Shown here: positions 23,300 to 49,534 of the stretch, one piece after another
How the letters are laid out: each line of letters begins with the position of its first letter
Numbering within the stretch: the stretch's first letter is position 1
Assembly: GCF_963678635.1 (NCBI RefSeq)
Contig: NC_087064.1
Span: 30,409,740-30,473,739 of the forward strand
DNA: 64,000 bases
From: Symsagittifera roscoffensis
Taxonomy: Eukaryota; Xenacoelomorpha; Acoela; Convolutidae
Direction of reading: 5' to 3'
Position numbers and translations under genes: made by a program
Notes under the pieces: model-generated
Seen by the model: only the letters and a program-made list of their open reading frames with translations
Database searches by the model: none
What the model was told of the DNA's origin: nothing

Positions 23300-23748
23300 G
23301 TAGCGGGTAATAGATGAAAGGGCGCTGTGAAAACATTTTAATATAACCAGCTCTTTTATTTTCATCTCTCAACATCCTTTTGATTAAAAAGTTTCCGTGA
23401 CGTGCTATTCGTAATATCTTGTTCATTTGTTTGCTTATATTTCATCTATTTAAAAGTTGAGAAAAAAAAGATAGCTGAAGATAGAATAAGCATACGCAGG
23501 TCTTTTTAAACTTATATTGCGTGATTGCGTGTCGGCATTATAATACGGGCAGTAAAAAAGAGTGAAAACATTTGAATAGGAAAAGTGAAAGCAAAAAAAG
23601 GAATTCCGCGGAATTATTCTGAAGTTTACGGTTTATCTTTCCAGTAGAGATTACCAGACCATATGGCCGAAAATAAATACAGTCATCAGAAAAAAGCAAG
23701 ACTTGAAGTAAATAACATCATTAATAATAAATAATTCCTTTGCTACTA

Positions 23749-23823
23749 TAGTACTTCAAGAAAAACTGAGGATCCCTACTCCGTCAAAATGATGAAGCCG
23801 CCGACTGTAGTGTACCGGCATTA
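23749..23823 (+). CDS. Candidate terminal exon, short
   Basis: After acceptor CTACTATAG, the frame ends TEDPYSVKMMKPPTVVYRH and stops at TAA (23821-23823). Composition is coding-like. It needs an incoming phase-2 junction, which neither donor of the exon at 23169 supplies, so a middle exon is missing or the two are unrelated. Confidence 0.25.
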
Positions 23824-24065
23824 ATCAGGATTTATGCTAAATGGACCCACTTTCTGGGAAATACTGCTCTCTGATTGGTTGGATTCGACAGAGCAGTGGA
23901 TGCTGAGGGCCACTTGAAACAGTGCTCAACTAACATATAACTGGCTCAATTTTCCTATTTGTGAATAGAATAGTATTGAGTCTTTTCTCCAGTTGTTGGT
24001 GTCTAAATTTCGGCTCTTCCAGCAGTTTCATTCCAGCAGACGCTGACTGAATTTTAGTTACATTA

Positions 24066-24150
24066 AATCCCTCTCTCTCTCTCTTTTGCTTTTTCTTTCT
24101 TTCATATTCTTTCATTCCCAGTTCTGCTCTCTCTCTCTCCCCGACCGGCA
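24066..24150. repeat. CT-rich microsatellite
   Basis: Runs of CTCTCT separated by TTTCTTTCTTTC. They create a false basic open frame on the minus strand. Confidence 0.7.
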
Positions 24151-24309
24151 GTTGAGGAATTTCTCTTTTTTGGCTGCTAATTTCTTTGCCATTCTTTTTT
24201 CGCCGCTTTTTTGAACTGAAGCTCAATCCAAAACATATACCTGTGTGACTCTGAGTATATAGGTATATACAGAGATATCTCTTTAGACCATATATAGAGA
24301 ACACCTTTG

Positions 24310-24450
24310 AGACAACTGAGATTACGGAAGCCCGAGCAGGCTAGCTGAGAGGATCACTGCCATCGCCAGGATAGAACCTAGACTATATAGTAGATCACAC
24401 TTACCTTTGCTCGCCACTTCTGCTGGCACGCCGCGTCACTTACTAAAGCA
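24310..24450. other. G+C-rich island of unknown role
   Basis: This 140-base island in A+T-rich DNA contains ACACTTACCTTTGC on the plus strand. On the minus strand that reads as a strong splice donor, GTAAGTG, ending a possible 38-base exon (24405-24442) behind TTTAG. It could be a non-coding or micro-exon of a minus-strand transcript, or a small RNA gene. It does not match U1, U2, U4 or U6 as I know them. Confidence 0.3.
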
Positions 24451-24459
24451 GCATAGTAC

Positions 24460-25671
24460 CAATTGAATATATTGTCACTTTCTGCTGATATTTTGGCTGC
24501 TTTATTGCTCCTTTTTAAAAAAGGTGTCTCAATATAAGTCATCTCTTTACCCTGAAAACATACAAGGCAAATCAGCTTTTCCTTTAAAATTCCAAATTTT
24601 TGGAAGTTTCATGTATTTTTTCAACCTCATCTTTTTAACATTTGTGTCATTTTTATTTTGAAAATTTGAGTTTTTGTTGTCATTCAATTTAATCAGTTGA
24701 TTGCTAGCTTGTTGAACTTTGAAACCGCACAAGTTAGCCGCAAGCGAAATAACAACTCCGAGTTATTACAAATTTATAAATCCTATAATCATTAATATAA
24801 TAACTTACCATCGCTAAAATATTGATAACAGACTTTAGTTGAATAAAGGACATTTAGTTTCCACAATAGTTAACAAGATATTCATTCATCTTGTTGATTT
24901 TTTCATTTCCGAAGTTAAAAAGTTAAATCTCACAAAGCCCGAAAGGCGCCTTACTTTATTCCGGTGCAATATTTGTTCACAGCAAACTAGATCCAACTTT
25001 TTCCTCCGCCTGAAAGGAACGTCTTCCCAACTTAATTGCGAAATTTATCTTCGAATACCTGCGCGAATATTCATCACTTTTCCGTATTTTTGTTCATCGG
25101 GGGCTTTTATCCCCTATCGCTCAGGCAACTTTTCTTCTCTGCTCAAATTGTGAAATCTTAATCCGACCACTTTTCAGTCTTGTTCAACAGTTTTTACTTG
25201 AGAGGTTCTTTTGTTCAACCTCTGAACCAACACTTTTCAGTTGACCGACTTTCCTCCCTGAAGAAGGCGCACAGTTCCCAACCCCCAAGATTTGAATCAT
25301 ACCCATTGATTAAAGGAACTGATAATTATCTTGAATTATCCTAAACAGATACTAATTAGCATACTCATTCAAAGAAATTCACTCCTCATTTTATAAATGA
25401 ACTGTGCAAATAAATGCACTTAGAAAGTTTCAGTAAAAAACTTAAAGATTGAATTTTAAAACTTAACCATATATTTAGTTAGGTTTATTTACTTCGATTA
25501 TTTTGTTTATTTTCTGTTATTTGCCACTTATGTTCACTTATAAATCCTCAGTTACTGCTGGCTTTTCTTTAACAAACTGTCTTGTTTAATTTGGAAATTT
25601 CAGTATTATTTTAATTTAATTTTCGACATTTATAAATTTCCGCAATTTTCATTTAGTTATTATTTCCTTAG
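24460..25671. promoter_or_regulatory. Upstream region of the ELAV-like gene
   Basis: No exon with protein-coding support was found. The region must hold the promoter and 5' untranslated exon(s) of the ELAV-like gene, but I see no distinct core promoter element. A good acceptor, TATTTCCTTAG, ends at 25671, which suggests a spliced 5' UTR. Confidence 0.35.
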
Positions 25672-25700
25672 TTAAAAATTCAGTTTCAATAAACATTAAA

Positions 25701-25703
<3 letters not shown>
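25672..25703 (+). CDS. ELAV-like exon 1 (UTR plus start codon only)
   Basis: ATG at 25701-25703 is followed at once by a strong donor, GTAAGTGAAA. Exon 2 opens in phase 0, so the start codon stands alone at the exon end. The 5' edge is inferred from acceptor TTCCTTAG at 25671; another AG at 25683 is possible. Confidence 0.6.
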
Positions 25704-42210
<16,507 letters not shown>

Positions 42211-42955
42211 TGAAAAACACTATTTTTTAAACTAAGGAAAAAGGAAACCAACTTTTGTAGATAAAAAAGCTTTTGTGTTCACCAAACAATTTAAAAATCA
42301 AGTGAAACTCCGTTCAAATATAATTTTATTGTTTTGATTATTTGTTTCAATTTCAGTCAAAGTTTAACAATTCTTTGTTGTCAATTTCATTTATCTGTTT
42401 AGAAATCTGATTAATAATTTAGTTCCCATGTTCAGTTTTGTCAAAATTCAAAATGAAAATTTTTGTAAAATTCATTGATTAGCGTTAATTATAATTTCAG
42501 CGATGATTTGTTTAATTATTTAGTGTGGCCTATGCCTAATACATGGAGCTAATGTTAGGTTTGAGTTCATTTTGCGGTTTGTAGCTCAGGTGCTATTCGT
42601 GGCGTTATATATTTGCAATGCAACTTCATAATCCCAATTTGTTAGTTCTTACTAAAATTCAAAATATTTAACCTTTCGCTTCAAAAACGTTAAGCTCGAG
42701 GACCATTAGTTCAGGATGGTTTACTAAGCGCTCATTGCTGGTTGAATGCTTAGTAATTTTATCCTAAGTTATAAGTCTCACCTTAAATCGTCAAATTGTC
42801 TTGACAAAAAGTAGAGTAGAAACAATAGTTAGAAAAGGTATGAATTAATTAGTTGGTTAGATACAGAGCACTGGGTAATTAGATTATATAAGCGAATCGA
42901 ACAGCTTAAAGAAGTATACCTAAGAGGGGAGGTTGAGCTAATCTTATTTTGTTCA
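42211..42955 (+). other. Probable 3' UTR and convergent intergenic space
   Basis: T-rich sequence after the ELAV stop, consistent with a long, U-rich 3' UTR as is usual in this family. I find no clear AATAAA before the convergent minus-strand exon at 42956, so the end of the transcript is unknown. Confidence 0.5.
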
Positions 42956-43124
42956 TCAATATTTTATCTTCTTACTAAGGTCGGTGGCTGATTTGTATGT
43001 ATGGTTGCCCTTGATTTTGTCCAAGTCAGCACTTCTGGTTGGGTCGTCTGAATCGTCTTTGCAGTAGTCCTTTGGGTACTTGTAGTCCAGACTTCCTCGG
43101 GTGTGCGTATCTCGAGTATCTCGA
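42956..43124 (-). CDS. Terminal exon of an unrecognised minus-strand gene
   Basis: An open stretch with exon-like codon choice (many GAC, TAC, AAG). It encodes a hydrophilic Asp/Lys/Ser/Thr-rich tail including RGSLDYKYPKDYCKDDSDDP and NHTYKSATDLSKK, stopping at TGA (42956-42958). The frame is closed upstream by a stop near 43136, so it needs a splice acceptor: CGAG at about 43125, or the next CGAG at about 43116, both with a poor pyrimidine tract. It looks like a cytoplasmic tail. The family is unknown. The gene is tail to tail with ELAV. Confidence 0.45.
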
Positions 43125-43288
43125 TTTATAATTTTTCAAATCAAACTTAAAATGAGAATTTATTCTCTTTTTATAAGTGAAAAGGGCTAGATTAATTTTA
43201 GTGTTAGGGCAGAAAAGAAAAATTATTTATTTTGAAAAGATCTGACTGAAGAGAACTGACTTGCTGCTGACTGAGCAAAATGAAACAC

Positions 43289-43344
43289 TGAAGATTTCAG
43301 GCCAGTCCTTTTGCTCGTAAGCATAAACCGGCGGCTGATTCAAT
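43289..43344 (-). CDS. Candidate 56-base penultimate exon of the same minus-strand gene
   Basis: It reads LNQPPVYAYEQKDWPEIF between acceptor AATTAAAG and donor GTGTTT. It leaves in phase 1, which matches the two-base entry of the exon at 42956-43124. Both splice sites are weak, so support comes from frame agreement and codon choice. Confidence 0.3.
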
Positions 43345-43531
43345 CTTTAATTATTCAGGTTTCACCTGCTCCTTTGTTCTCCCTTTTTAATAAGGGAATT
43401 TTCAACTAGTTTTTATTTGATTTTTTCAAATCAAATATCGTCAACTTATTAGTCCCCTTTGATAAAAACCGCAGCCTTCCGTTTGTCTTATTAAAAATTC
43501 ATATTACTCTCTCTGATGCATCATATTGCAG

Positions 43532-43635
43532 GTGCACCTCTGCTTAATCAAAGCAAGGAGAATTTCAGTGCAGCCGGCAAGACTGCTAAATATTTATCCA
43601 GTTTGTTTCAAGTTAAGTTAAAAGGGACGTATTAA
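43532..43635 (+). CDS. Candidate alternative terminal exon (plus strand)
   Basis: After a good acceptor, CATCATATTGCAG, the phase-1 frame reads APLLNQSKENFSAAGKTAKY and about 14 more residues to a TAA. The ELAV exon ending at 41819 also leaves in phase 1, so the two could be joined, but that would replace the second half of RRM3. It may be an unrelated exon or chance. Confidence 0.2.
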
Positions 43636-43851
43636 TAATCGCCGCCCTTTTAAAATATTGAGCATGAAAAAATGAGAAAAATTGGACAAGTATTTAAAAA
43701 GGAGTGGATTTTCACAACAAGATTTTATAGTCCTAATAAGAGTAAATCAGTCAATATCTGATTTAGTGAAAAGAGGCTTTAATTTAAATGGCACGCTCCA
43801 ATTTAGAATTGGGTCGTTAAATAAACAATTATGACAATGGTCTTTTGTGTG

Positions 43852-43872
43852 TGTAGTATTTCGCAATACTAC
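43852..43872. repeat. Short perfect hairpin
   Basis: GTAGTATT pairs with AATACTAC around TCGC. No T-run follows. Confidence 0.4.
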
Positions 43873-44045
43873 AACTCACCCCTTTTTTTAGAAAATTAAG
43901 CTGTTCGATTCTTACAGTTACCATGGTGAAAACTTAAACACTTTAATGAATAAATACTATAGTTATAACATTTAAAAAACATCAAATGAAAAAGTTATGT
44001 AGATAGGTTAGGTTAATGGATTCAAATTTTAGTAAGGTTTTTGTT

Positions 44046-44360
44046 CTAGAGCTTCCTTCCTGCTTCTAGCTCCACATTGTACGATCTGAGGATCGCTATC
44101 TTCCTCTGTGAAGCCTCGAGTTTTTGTTGTAGCTGGACGATTTTCTTCTTCTTGATTTTATTCTTAATTCTCAGTCTGTTCATCACGTCTGTAAGCTCTT
44201 CAATATCGTCTTGCTCTTTCTGCTTGGGTCTTGCATAGTTTGGGAAGGCAGTTATTCCCTCAAATGGGATGGTAACTTGCATTCCCCCTGCTTTCAGGAT
44301 GTAGCCTTGCTCTTCTCTCTTCTTTAGTTTCCAGAAGTTGGTTTCCTCCATTATCACCAC
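44046..44360 (-). CDS. ORF with C-terminal coiled coil, end of the minus arm of the A/C-skewed element
   Basis: A 104-codon frame starting MVIMEETNFWKLKKREEQ. Residues about 52-100 form a Lys/Gln/Glu-rich heptad-like coiled coil (IEELTDVMNRLRIKNKIKKK). The frame upstream of it is broken by the assembly gap and by a frame change near 44354, where another open frame in the same direction overlaps it. Function is unknown; it probably represents the C-terminus of the decayed reading unit that runs from 46530 down. Confidence 0.35.
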   Translation of the reverse strand: MVIMEETNFWKLKKREEQGYILKAGGMQVTIPFEGITAFPNYARPKQKEQDDIEELTDVMNRLRIKNKIKKKKIVQLQQKLEASQRKIAILRSYNVELEAGRKL

Positions 44361-44437
44361 TTCTTGTTGGTTATGAACTCGACAGGCATCATCGCCTTTT
44401 CCATTGTCGTCGAGTTGACGACTTCAATAAACAATGG

Positions 44438-44637
44438 NNNNNNNNNNNNNNNNNNNNNNNNNNNNNNNNNNNNNNNNNNNNNNNNNNNNNNNNNNNNNNN
44501 NNNNNNNNNNNNNNNNNNNNNNNNNNNNNNNNNNNNNNNNNNNNNNNNNNNNNNNNNNNNNNNNNNNNNNNNNNNNNNNNNNNNNNNNNNNNNNNNNNNN
44601 NNNNNNNNNNNNNNNNNNNNNNNNNNNNNNNNNNNNN
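44438..44637. other. Assembly gap (200 N)
   Basis: Exactly 200 undetermined bases, a conventional placeholder length. Apparent open frames through it are meaningless. Confidence 0.99.
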
Positions 44638-46530
44638 CGTGTTTTAGGGTCACAATAACCTTGATCGTTTTTACAAGGTAATCCAATTCCTTGATAGATC
44701 ATTGTGTTTGTCAGATAAATCTCGTGTGAGTTGTATTTTTTCGAGTTGTTTTTTCCAATCGAAAAACATTATTTCTTGATGTCCTCTAGTTTTTGTGTCT
44801 GCTTTGCAGTTTGAAGGATTATTTATACCAATGTGTGGTATCCAGTGCTTATCGTGTATTTCATAGTTAATCTTCCGTGTGCGCCGTTGTATGGGTATTT
44901 TTCATCTAGTTTTATATTTCCTTGATATCTTTCAAGTTCTGCTTGATGTACAGAATCGGCAAAGACTGAAAATATACTAATTTTCTGTCGGTGTTTTTTA
45001 TTTCTTGTGATATTTAGTCTGAGTATCTCGTTTTTTACAATCATCGGGATTGAGATGCAAAAGTCGTTCTATATTACTTTGGTAGAATGATTCGTGGTCA
45101 AGTCGGTTTTTATTTCCGTTTGAGACTTGTGAACAATGTACTTTCTTTTCGGAAAATGTTGCTGTAAATTTATATCCTATAACTGTTGTTGCTCGGGCTT
45201 TTGAATAGAGTGTCGCTATTACATTTGTAGTTTCTATAGCTTGTGGTTCTGTTCGCATGGTGATACTTGATTTATTGCATATTTGTGTAGTGTTTTTTGT
45301 TCTTTTCTTCACAATCGTAATGTGTTACTAATAAGTCTTGGGGTCCTGTGCGGGGAGAAGGATTTATGTCTGATCGGAGATTATGAGAAAAAGGAGTTGG
45401 AGAAAAATCAATATTTTTAGAATATACATGTGTATGATAATCCTGAGTACGGGTTATAAAATGTGATGTAACCAATTGTCTTTTTGGTATATCTCTATTT
45501 ATATATTACTTCAGTTGTTATAAATGGTGGTGGTAGCGATTGAGCTGTTATATTTGGTGGGTTTAATGGGTAAGGATGTTGAGCAATGTTGTTTAGTTTA
45601 ACCGTGATTTCAAATTTTAATTGTAGACAATTTTGTTGGAGTATTTGGATGTTATGGTCACGAATGTCTTCGTGATATCTGGTCTATATTGTAATCTATT
45701 AAGTGCCCAGTTGTGGAGTCGGTTACTTTTCTGGGTGTTGTCCAAATAATGGTGGGGGTGCTGTGAATGTGTTCCAGTCTAATCTTAAAGGGATATTTGT
45801 TGATGATTGTTTCTCGATATCTAGCGTCGAGGTTATTTGGGAAATTGAAAGGAAAAGGCGTCGATGAAATCTGGCTTATTGATGGTGTTGACGGTAGTGA
45901 TAACGTTTCTGGTAGTGATGATGATGTTGTTGTATCTGTAGAAATATCTATTGGATCATTTATTAAATTTGGTTCACCTTGTGTGAATGATTGTGTTGTC
46001 CAATATGGTAGTCGTGATGTTTGGTTTTGGGGGGTTAAAGGGATTTTCACGTATTTGTTCAAGATGTTGGTGTTGAACCTAAGTAATCTGAGGGTAGACT
46101 TGAGGTGCTACGTCGTGAAAGAAGCGTAGGGTTTCCTGTAATATGCTAATTGGGTTTTCCGGAGTACTTGGTGATGGGGAACTCGGGGTGTTTGAAAATT
46201 TCTATTTCGTCGTGGATGTATAATTTGTCTATTTATTTCAACTGTATTTTGGTTTTGACTAATATTTTGTATTCTACTTAATTCTTGTGGTAGTGTTGGG
46301 TACAAGTTATATGTTGGTTCACTTAGAGGTGCCTGTCGCTGAACTGGTTCTAGTGGTTCAGATAAGCGAGCGTGTCGTTCTTCAAAAGTATATGGGTTAT
46401 CTTGGAAAGAAATTCGTGTAGATGTTTGGGGGTTTTGGGTAGTTGTAGGTGGTGTCGGGTTTTCTTGGGATGTTGTCGGTGAAGACTGACTGTGTGGTTG
46501 TTGGTTAGCAATTTTTGAGGGTTTTTTAAT
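44638..46530 (-). pseudogene. Decayed coding unit, minus arm of the A/C-skewed element (possibly envelope-like)
   Basis: On the minus strand the sequence is rich in A and C and poor in T, with open frames at 46305-46108, 46062-45658, 45475-45272, 45312-44998, 45044-44823 and 44702 into the gap. They overlap or follow one another in different phases, as expected of one long gene broken by indels and stops. The upstream part is Pro/Ser/Thr/Asn/Gln-rich; the downstream part is more globular and has short Cys-Gly-Cys patterns near the gap that recall glycoproteins of retroelement or virus origin. That last point is a weak impression and no family is assigned. Confidence 0.4.
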
Positions 46531-46540
46531 TTATTTCTTT

Positions 46541-46729
46541 TTAGTGAAAAAATTTATGTTTATTGTAGTATTCTTCTAGAAAAAAAATTAAAAGGATTGT
46601 TGCTAAGGCAAATGTTATGACTGCCTTCTTTATACATTTGCATATTGTCAATATGAGGGATGATAAAAATGTTATAAAAATTACAAAGAGTAAAAAAATA
46701 TCTGTTCTACTAAAAATGGTTCGTATCAT
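46541..46729 (-). CDS. Small two-helix membrane ORF, unknown
   Basis: 62 codons starting MIRTIFSRTD, with two hydrophobic stretches (FLLFVIFITFLSSLILTI and AVITFALATILLIFFL) separated by a Cys/Lys turn. It lies between the two divergent arms. It could be a small membrane protein of the element or chance in T-rich DNA. Confidence 0.25.
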   Translation of the reverse strand: MIRTIFSRTDIFLLFVIFITFLSSLILTICKCIKKAVITFALATILLIFFLEEYYNKHKFFH

Positions 46730-47263
46730 TTAAATAAATTTTGGGTTTTCGTACCTGTGAATATGGTCAATGGCTTTTGAAAGTTGAAGATATAGTTCAA
46801 ATATGGAATAGAAAATTTAAAAAAATATTGCAAAAAATGATTAAGATTATTACAAAAGCTTCAAAGGTATCAGAAAGAAATATGAATAAAAAGTTTAAAT
46901 ATTGTTAAAAAGTTTATGAAAATGTTGAGAATTATGTTGACTGATCGAAAGAAGAGCATTTAAGAAATGGCTTCTTGATTTTTTTTTGTTGTTTGGGGCA
47001 ATTTTCAAGTGTGGTCGAATTATTTATTGGTTTTTTGACAAGTGCATTTGACAAAAACAGTTTTCTTCATAGAGTAAACAAAAAAATAAAAAATTCAACA
47101 AATTTTTAAAGATTTTTTTAAATTTCTTTGAAAAATACAGACCACAAGATATTTCACCCATAAATATTTTTAGCTTTGTTACACTAAAAATTGAAATTCT
47201 CGATTTTCTAGGATGGCCCTATTACATCTTAGAAAAATTAACTATTTTATACGCAAGGTTTAA

Positions 47264-48679
47264 CTTTATAGGGTTTCTTTTTCACTTTTAAAAGGAATCT
47301 ATAACACATGTGCTATACACACACAAGTAAATAGACAAGCAAGTGTAGCACGCATACTATTTGCAGGATTTTTTGGAATTTTTTCATCATCAATAAACAA
47401 AATTCTTCTAGACGCACAAATAAAAGAATATAACACAAAAATAGCGACAAGACAGAACACGTACGACAAAGAACATAATAAAATAGAAGTAACGCCTACA
47501 GCACCACAGTTGCCACCCCTACCACATAACCATCCATTATCCTTAGTCCCACGAAATTTCCAAAATTTAGCAATAACACATAATCCAAATTTTAGACCAA
47601 ACATATCGCAAAGTCCCATACAACATATAATGACACATCATTCACAAGATGAAAATACATATGAACAAGTTATCGAACAACCCCATACCACCGCTTTTCA
47701 GTCTCAAAATAATAATTTTTTTAGCCCACGAGGATCCCTACACCGCTCAAATTCCCATCCAACCAACCTCAACACTCCAATTACAATAATTCCACTTTTT
47801 GCTTTCCCGCCACCCGATTTCCCAACTAGTAATATAACATCAAGCATGAATTCAGACACTAATTCAGATATTTCAGTTTTATACTCCATTTCACAACTCA
47901 ATAACCCTAATATAGAAACCCCTGATGAATTTGCAGACTCCGAACCATCTCCATCCAATAATTTTCGAACCAACTCCTCAGTTTTTTCAAAGTCCCCTTT
48001 TCAACCAATGTCCCCTTTTTCAAAGTCCCCACCAAATAACCCACTTCCGTCCATTTCTACACCCTCTTATGCAGACCGATCATTTCATTCAGACCGATCA
48101 TCCAATTCTCCAGATATTCCCCAAATCTCCCAAGAACTCGATAATTTTATCACCCTACAACAACAACTATTACACCCTAACACCCTCACTATAAATCAGA
48201 TTTCTTCCACAATAGAATCCTCAAACCCACCTACCCCTACACCCTCTTCAGCTTATACTGCATCATTAGCACAATCATCCACATCCACCGAATCATCAAA
48301 TAGCACTAACCGAGCTTATCGCACTTTTAAAAGGAAATTCCCGAACCATCCATTCCCGACCAAACCAGGAACAGCCTGCGAATATATTAATCATCCACAC
48401 CACACCAACACGAAAGATTTTCTAGCAATCACCTTACCCTCATTCCCACAATATACAATAAACACACCTAACGACACTAACGACACACGTAGTTTTGTAG
48501 ATGAACATGTTTTAATGCCTACACTTCATTGGACAACATATTATCATTTTACTAATCCCCTTTGCCTACCGTTATCTAATACTCATAACGATATAGAAAG
48601 GAATAAAGATATACTATATCGACTCACCACACCAATAACACATAGACAATTTACTTATATGGGATATAAAAATCACTAA
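47264..48679 (+). CDS. Unknown Pro/Ser/Asn/Thr-rich protein, plus arm of the A/C-skewed element
   Basis: The frame is open from 47264; the first in-frame ATG is at 47630, giving 349 residues. Before that ATG the open frame contains a hydrophobic segment (ILFAGFFGIFSSSINKILL), so the real start or an upstream exon may be lost. After the ATG come about 250 low-complexity residues with SKSP repeats (SVFSKSPFQPMSPFSKSPPN), then a more ordered basic and aromatic part. It stops at TAA 48677-48679, but the reading continues without delay in the -1 phase from 48670. The plus strand here is very poor in G and T, so chance open frames are common; even so the length is notable. No homology recognised. 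Confidence 0.45.
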   Translation, partial: LYRVSFSLLKGIYNTCAIHTQVNRQASVARILFAGFFGIFSSSINKILLDAQIKEYNTKIATRQNTYDKEHNKIEVTPTAPQLPPLPHNHPLSLVPRNFQNLAITHNPNFRPNISQSPIQHIMTHHSQDENTYEQVIEQPHTTAFQSQNNNFFSPRGSLHRSNSHPTNLNTPITIIPLFAFPPPDFPTSNITSSMNSDTNSDISVLYSISQLNNPNIETPDEFADSEPSPSNNFRTNSSVFSKSPFQPMSPFSKSPPNNPLPSISTPSYADRSFHSDRSSNSPDIPQISQELDNFITLQQQLLHPNTLTINQISSTIESSNPPTPTPSSAYTASLAQSSTSTESSNSTNRAYRTFKRKFPNHPFPTKPGTACEYINHPHHTNTKDFLAITLPSFPQYTINTPNDTNDTRSFVDEHVLMPTLHWTTYYHFTNPLCLPLSNTHNDIERNKDILYRLTTPITHRQFTYMGYKNH

Positions 48680-49524
48680 AAACATTCACTGCACCCCGAG
48701 CTAACGAATTTACACTAGAATATTACGACCATAATATCATCCGAACTAATCAAGACCAATTTTTAGATGACGACCGCTTCGCTAACCCACAACTAACAGA
48801 AAATTTTTTCATCAAAACACCATATGTATTTACACTCAATATATTTGATCGAAAATTTGATCACATCATTTCTGAAGCACTAACTGACATGCAAGCTTAC
48901 GAAAGTTTTAAAGAAAAATTTCAATTATTTTCACTAACCTTCCACTTCCTTGCACCACATGAACGCGATTTGCACTGCTCACACGACATTATTTTACGCA
49001 CTAAACGAACCCACACATATACATATTATCGCTTCATACAAAATCATTTTGATCTACACAATCCATCAAGACAACCACACCACCGTTTTCAGTTTCTTAA
49101 CTCTAAATACACTTCGCCATTTTTTCTAAATTTCACATATTGCATCAAAGATACTAACCTCCACGGCATCCTCCGCAATTATGACCCAAAAACACAAATG
49201 TATATATTTTGTCCCATCACGAAGACCTTTAATGCAGAAGAATCTAGACCCTTCCTTATCCCACATGAATTTATCCAACCTATAGATATCCCTATATTAG
49301 AATTCATCCACAATACTAAATACAATCACAAAATATATAATCTCATTTAAAACAAACCTTATGAGTTTGCAGTTGGCACCGAAGAACTAAAAACTATTAA
49401 AGCACTTCAATTGCTTTGGCCACTGCTTCAAACTAAAAACATCATTCGCATACTAGCAAAATTACTAACAAATTCCGACATGATACACGACATCTTCCCC
49501 CACGGTTTTTTCCCCGACGACTAA
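48670..49524 (+). CDS. Continuation ORF of the plus arm, with one internal stop
   Basis: Phase -1 relative to the preceding frame. It is open from 48670 to TAA at 49348-49350 and, after that stop, for 57 more codons in the same phase to TAA at 49522-49524. It is rich in His, Tyr, Phe, Thr and Asn and looks globular (for example SLTFHFLAPHERDLHC). The last part is helical-looking (TEELKTIKALQLLWPLL). A strong donor-like CAGGTAAGT follows the final stop directly (49525-49533). It probably once formed one gene with the frame before it. No family recognised. Confidence 0.4.
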
Positions 49525-49534
49525 CAGGTAAGTA

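Noticed and set aside
23930-24304. 124-codon basic open frame on the minus strand
   Set aside because: It is produced by the CT-rich microsatellite and neighbouring C/T-rich DNA; its low-complexity Lys/Arg/Glu composition is an artefact.
24396-24420. Possible U1 snRNA 5' end (ACACTTACCT)
   Set aside because: Only the donor-pairing octamer matches. The downstream sequence lacks the U1 stem-loops and Sm site.
44354-44702. Open frames crossing the N-gap on both strands
   Set aside because: They owe their length to 200 undetermined bases; only the flanking sequence is informative.
47299-47973. Minus-strand open frames opposite the plus arm
   Set aside because: They are antisense shadows in a strand almost free of stop triplets; Gly/Cys/Val-rich composition reflects the complement of A/C-rich coding sequence.
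48665-48680. Programmed -1 frameshift site
   Set aside because: The overlap TATAAAAATCACTAA does not fit the X-XXY-YYZ rule, and the arm carries another stop; decay or sequence error is simpler.
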